Position numbers and translations under genes: made by a program. Source: Phaeodactylum tricornutum CCAP 1055/1 (lineage: Eukaryota; Bacillariophyta; Bacillariophyceae; Surirellales; Neidiaceae). From it: a stretch of DNA of 44,816 nucleotides. Of this stretch, positions 42,109 through 44,816 are shown piece by piece. Under the pieces are notes generated by a model. That model saw nothing but the letters and a program-made list of their open reading frames with translations. It ran no database searches and was not told the DNA's origin. The stretch spans positions 28,947 through 73,762 of the forward strand of contig NW_002238014.1 of the NCBI RefSeq assembly GCF_000150955.2. The letters are read 5' to 3'. The number at the start of each line of letters is the position of its first letter. Positions within the stretch are counted from its first letter, which is position 1.

Positions 42109-42310
42109 TATTTTTATATATGTTATCAGCAGTAATCAAAACAACTTTTCAGTCATCCCCCGATGAGTCACGAGGGATAATTCTGCTCCCGGGACTGGGA
42201 CCGAAAGCTGACAGTCCAGTAGACTTAAGGATATGATGAACCCCTGTTTCCCAACAGGTAGGCCTTGCTCTGCTTACAAAAGTACCTACAGTGCCTTACA
42301 TGAGGGAGGG

Positions 42311-42432
42311 GAATGTGAACCGCTATAAAGTATTCAAAGTAATGCGACTTAGATGAACAAATAGCAAGTGTTCAAATACTGATACTTACATTTGGATGAG
42401 CAAACATCAATCCAAATACTGGTGTTACATTT
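42311..42432. repeat. 120-bp direct repeat, copy 1
   Basis: GAATGTGAACCGCTATAAAG start, then GAACAAATAGC, TTCAAATACT and ACTTACATTT landmarks. Aligns with 42700-42820 in the same orientation. Confidence 0.8.
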
Positions 42433-42699
42433 AGCTCATTACCTCCTTTCGTTGAGTGATCATATCCCCAAGTCCCATCAACCAAATCGCTTCCACTTTG
42501 CTTGAGATAACAGCTTGCTCCTTTTCAAATCTCTTCATCGCTTTCTGCCGGACGTGTCACGCTCGACTGCCCAACTTGACACTTCACATTATATTAGCAA
42601 AATTCTAGCCTGTTGTTGTTGTTATTTTGAAATGCATCACGAATATTGTTTCCATGTTTACGATGTAAAGACTCGCTCGCGTTCTTCAATTAGGTAGCG

Positions 42700-42820
42700 G
42701 AATGCGAACCGCTATAAAGTATTCAAATAAGGGTACTTAGTTGAATGAACAAATAGCGATTGTTCAAATACTTTTACTTACATTTAGATGTGCGTATATC
42801 AATCGAAATCCTGCTACATA
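42700..42820. repeat. 120-bp direct repeat, copy 2
   Basis: GAATGCGAACCGCTATAAAG start; about 389 bp from copy 1. The pair could be LTR-like ends of a small element or a local duplication; the 270 bp between them show no coding frame. Confidence 0.8.
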
Positions 42821-42908
42821 TATGAACAAGTATCGATCCATGTATGAGCACCTAAGACGGACGTTACTGCTAACTAAAAAGAACGATTTTGAAATTAGTT
42901 AACAGTAA

Positions 42909-44490
42909 GTGTAAAAGTGGTTGACAGTGGTGTTCGAAGTTGTTGCTTACGCGACTAGCAGCACGACTGATCACATAGAGATCATACCAGGAGCTTGTAA
43001 ACCGACTCCCTGCTTGCGCCGTGCCGTTTCGCCCAATCCATTTCATCACATTCAATTTGTTGACACGGAAAGGCGTTCCCTTCCTTATCCCACTCTACCG
43101 GGTATACACTTCCAAGGCTATTGATAAGGAATCTACGCACTCATTTTGACAACATGGCTCCAGAAAAGACCATTACAAAGAAGAAAGTTCGCATACCAAT
43201 CCTGCTTGCCGGAGTTTGCTTCATTTTTCTGCTTGTAAGGAATTTTGCAATGATCAACTGTAAAAATGTCGACATGATTGACGTTCTGCAATCTTATCAG
43301 CCATTGCCAGCTCAAATCATACAGCCAACGCGTAAGCCTCGACATCACCCAACACGTGCTGATTCGGTGCTACGTGACTTTGCTTCAGATACTTCAAACA
43401 ATTCCGACAAGTCCCACTGCGATAGCAAGGATCCATATCGACACATACCTCTCAAACCCAATCAGCGCGTTATTCATCTAACTGGAAAAATGGGATACAA
43501 CAACAAGTTTCAAAAGGATGTTGAAGACAGACAAAGGGAAGTGATCCAGAAGTTTCCCTGGCTACGGAATACCTCTGATGCCATCTCTCACTTCAAAGTT
43601 CCCGACCATTGGCTGAACTATGAACCGTACCAGGAACATTTGCAGTTCCTGAAAGATCCGACACATGAATCTTCTAAGGGTGGAGGCTGGTGGTTTTGGA
43701 AGCCGGCTGTGATCTTGGATGTCTTGAAGCAGCTGTCACCAGATGATGTGCTGGTTTATGCTGACTACGACCAGACCAATTGGTGGCCAGGCTTGGCAGT
43801 TTTTATCGAATACATGATTCAAAATCCAAATATTGACTGGGCTCTAACACAAACATACATCAGGGAGGAGAAATATACTAAACAGGACGTATTTGAAGCA
43901 TACTGTGGAAAACCGACAAAGGCGCTCCAGGACTCTGGTCAGTGGCGCGCTGGGCTGCATATTTTCCGCCCTACTCCCCGTGTCATACAGTTTATTGAAG
44001 AGTGGCAGCGAGCCACCGAAGACTACAGTGCAATATCTGACACGGAATCTCTGATCCCAAATGCACCGTCTTTTGTGGAGCATCGCCGGGATCAATCTCT
44101 TCTAAACTTGCTGCTCAAATGTTGGTTCACGTCAGATGAGGCAAAATATGTAAAGGTGTTGGATCCTTGCGAAGGGCTATATATGAAAGGGAATCTTAAC
44201 TTACACTTTGTCACATTACCTTCCCTGAAAACTCCCGAGGAACTTACGCTGCTTGAAGAGCGCAGGCACAGCTTTTGGGCTTTCCACAATCGTACTGTTC
44301 CAAAAGCACTATACCAAACATGATTCCTAAAAATAAGCAACAACTTTTCTTGTCTTGTCTTGTAAGCCGACTTGACAAGCTTCTGGCTTACAGTTGATGC
44401 TAGTGTACCTGTACACAATAGCAACATAGCAGAGGGTGGATGGGGAGATTGTCCGCAACTGCACACAAGATTATGGAATTGCAAATTGCT
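42909..44490. repeat. Segmental-duplication block GT, copy 2
   Basis: Homologous to 35384-36960. The left edge falls immediately after a TAACAGTAA motif (42900-42908). The block continues into block A copy 3. Confidence 0.85.
43154..44323 (+). CDS. Type II membrane glycosyltransferase-like protein, GT copy 2
   Basis: Single exon, ATG at 43154, 389 residues. Same layout as copy 1: Lys-rich tail, signal-anchor helix, stem, GGGWWFWKP block, DDVLVYADYD acidic site, HRRDQSLLNLL. From DPYRHIPL to ALTQ, about 140 residues including the acidic site, it differs from copy 1 at one position (ESSK for ESST). Differences cluster in the stem (a 2-residue gap in the helix end, a 3-residue insertion near NNS), in TYIREEKY for MKFNEKDY and in a shortened LYMKGNLN loop. 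The pattern of a frozen catalytic core and varied periphery suggests both copies are under selection. Substrate unknown. Confidence 0.75.
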   Translation: MAPEKTITKKKVRIPILLAGVCFIFLLVRNFAMINCKNVDMIDVLQSYQPLPAQIIQPTRKPRHHPTRADSVLRDFASDTSNNSDKSHCDSKDPYRHIPLKPNQRVIHLTGKMGYNNKFQKDVEDRQREVIQKFPWLRNTSDAISHFKVPDHWLNYEPYQEHLQFLKDPTHESSKGGGWWFWKPAVILDVLKQLSPDDVLVYADYDQTNWWPGLAVFIEYMIQNPNIDWALTQTYIREEKYTKQDVFEAYCGKPTKALQDSGQWRAGLHIFRPTPRVIQFIEEWQRATEDYSAISDTESLIPNAPSFVEHRRDQSLLNLLLKCWFTSDEAKYVKVLDPCEGLYMKGNLNLHFVTLPSLKTPEELTLLEERRHSFWAFHNRTVPKALYQT

Positions 44491-44799
44491 CTGTACGTCG
44501 TGAGTGCTATCAGTACCATGCAGCATCTAGCAGACCTGTTCACCGTCCGTGGAATTATCAAATCTTACCCAATCTCGACTAATCCAGCTACAAGACCATC
44601 AACAGCAACATCAGAGTCCTACAGCAAGTGAATAATGTCTTTTGTTGTTGAACCAGTATTTTACTAGGTTGCGGTTGTTTATTGAAAGCAACCAACCAGG
44701 TGGATTGGCAGCGGCTACCTTGTGTGTGTACATGTTTTGTTTTTATTCAGTAGTAGTGACATGCCGAGACCGCACGAATGCGGAGTCCAGCGGTAGAGG
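44324..44799. other. Convergent 3' flanks of GT copy 2 and gene A copy 3
   Basis: Homologous to 36809-37292 with small deletions. No gene of its own. Confidence 0.6.
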
Positions 44800-44816
44800 T
44801 TATTGGGAATCCGGGT
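44524..44816. repeat. Segmental-duplication block A, copy 3 (cut by window end)
   Basis: Starts at AGCAGACCTGTTCAC after GT copy 2 and matches 37009-37310 with small deletions. Shows that at least one more gene A lies beyond the window. Confidence 0.85.
44800..44816 (-). CDS. Gene A copy 3, last codons only
   Basis: TAA (44800-44802) and the few codons before it match the ends of copies 1 and 2 (...DSQ). The rest lies outside the window. Confidence 0.5.

Larger units (their letters stand above)
39113..42908. other. Repeat-rich stretch without a recognised gene
   Basis: About 3.8 kb between the LTR and GT copy 2. Short frames on both strands (for example 39271-39504, 40244-40633, 41482-41943) show no family I recognise. 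It carries a degenerate pair of about 240 bp (40856-41100 and 41338-41580), the reverse copy of the 190-bp repeat (41915-42108), a pair of 120-bp direct repeats (42311-42432 and 42700-42820) and TTACTGTTA/TAACAGTAA at 39128, 41934 and 42900. Most likely decayed transposon sequence. Confidence 0.55.

Overview
The window looks like nuclear DNA of a diatom, most likely the pennate Phaeodactylum tricornutum. Three things point there: short GT-AG introns (about 90-255 bp) inside compact genes; N-termini carrying the complex-plastid signal-peptide junction with Phe at +1 (ASA|FAP, VVA|FAP, THA|FFL, YAFA|F); and a copia-type retroelement fragment of the kind common in diatoms. The species name is inferred; no search was run.

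Positions 1-31700 are ordinary, gene-dense chromosome. In order: the 3' end of a HAD phosphoglycolate phosphatase; a doubtful basic 121-residue frame; a thylakoid-lumen FKBP isomerase; an SLC43-like transporter; a Tubby-domain protein; a mitochondrial-type enolase; a plastid class II fructose-bisphosphate aldolase; an Mpv17/PMP22 membrane protein; a plastid acetyl-CoA synthetase; an ankyrin-DHHC palmitoyltransferase; an 1804-residue protein with about 30 IQ motifs; a MenB naphthoate synthase ending in the peroxisomal signal SKL; an ATP/ADP-carrier-like membrane protein; and a divergent, nearly identical pair of tiny plastid-targeted proteins. Several genes needed an intron or a new start before their targeting sequence showed: aldolase, acetyl-CoA synthetase, enolase and the small pair. 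Together they sketch the diatom split of carbon metabolism: Calvin/upper glycolysis and acetate activation in the plastid, lower glycolysis in the mitochondrion, and a quinone step in the peroxisome.

Positions 32500-44816 are different. This is a broken segmental-duplication array. The repeated unit is a convergent pair: gene A, an unknown protein on the minus strand, and gene GT, a type II membrane glycosyltransferase-like protein on the plus strand. A is present three times (one copy cut by an assembly gap, one by the window end) and GT twice. Between the units lie a 50-N gap, a copia-type pol/LTR fragment, a 190-bp inverted repeat pair, a 120-bp direct repeat pair, a degenerate 240-bp repeat pair, and a cluster of G/C hairpins sharing the half-site GAGGGGGCAAA.

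Across the window, the 9-mer TAACAGTAA (either strand) occurs seven times, far above chance. One copy coincides with an indel between the GT paralogues and another sits exactly at a duplication edge. No tRNA, rRNA or CRISPR array was seen.
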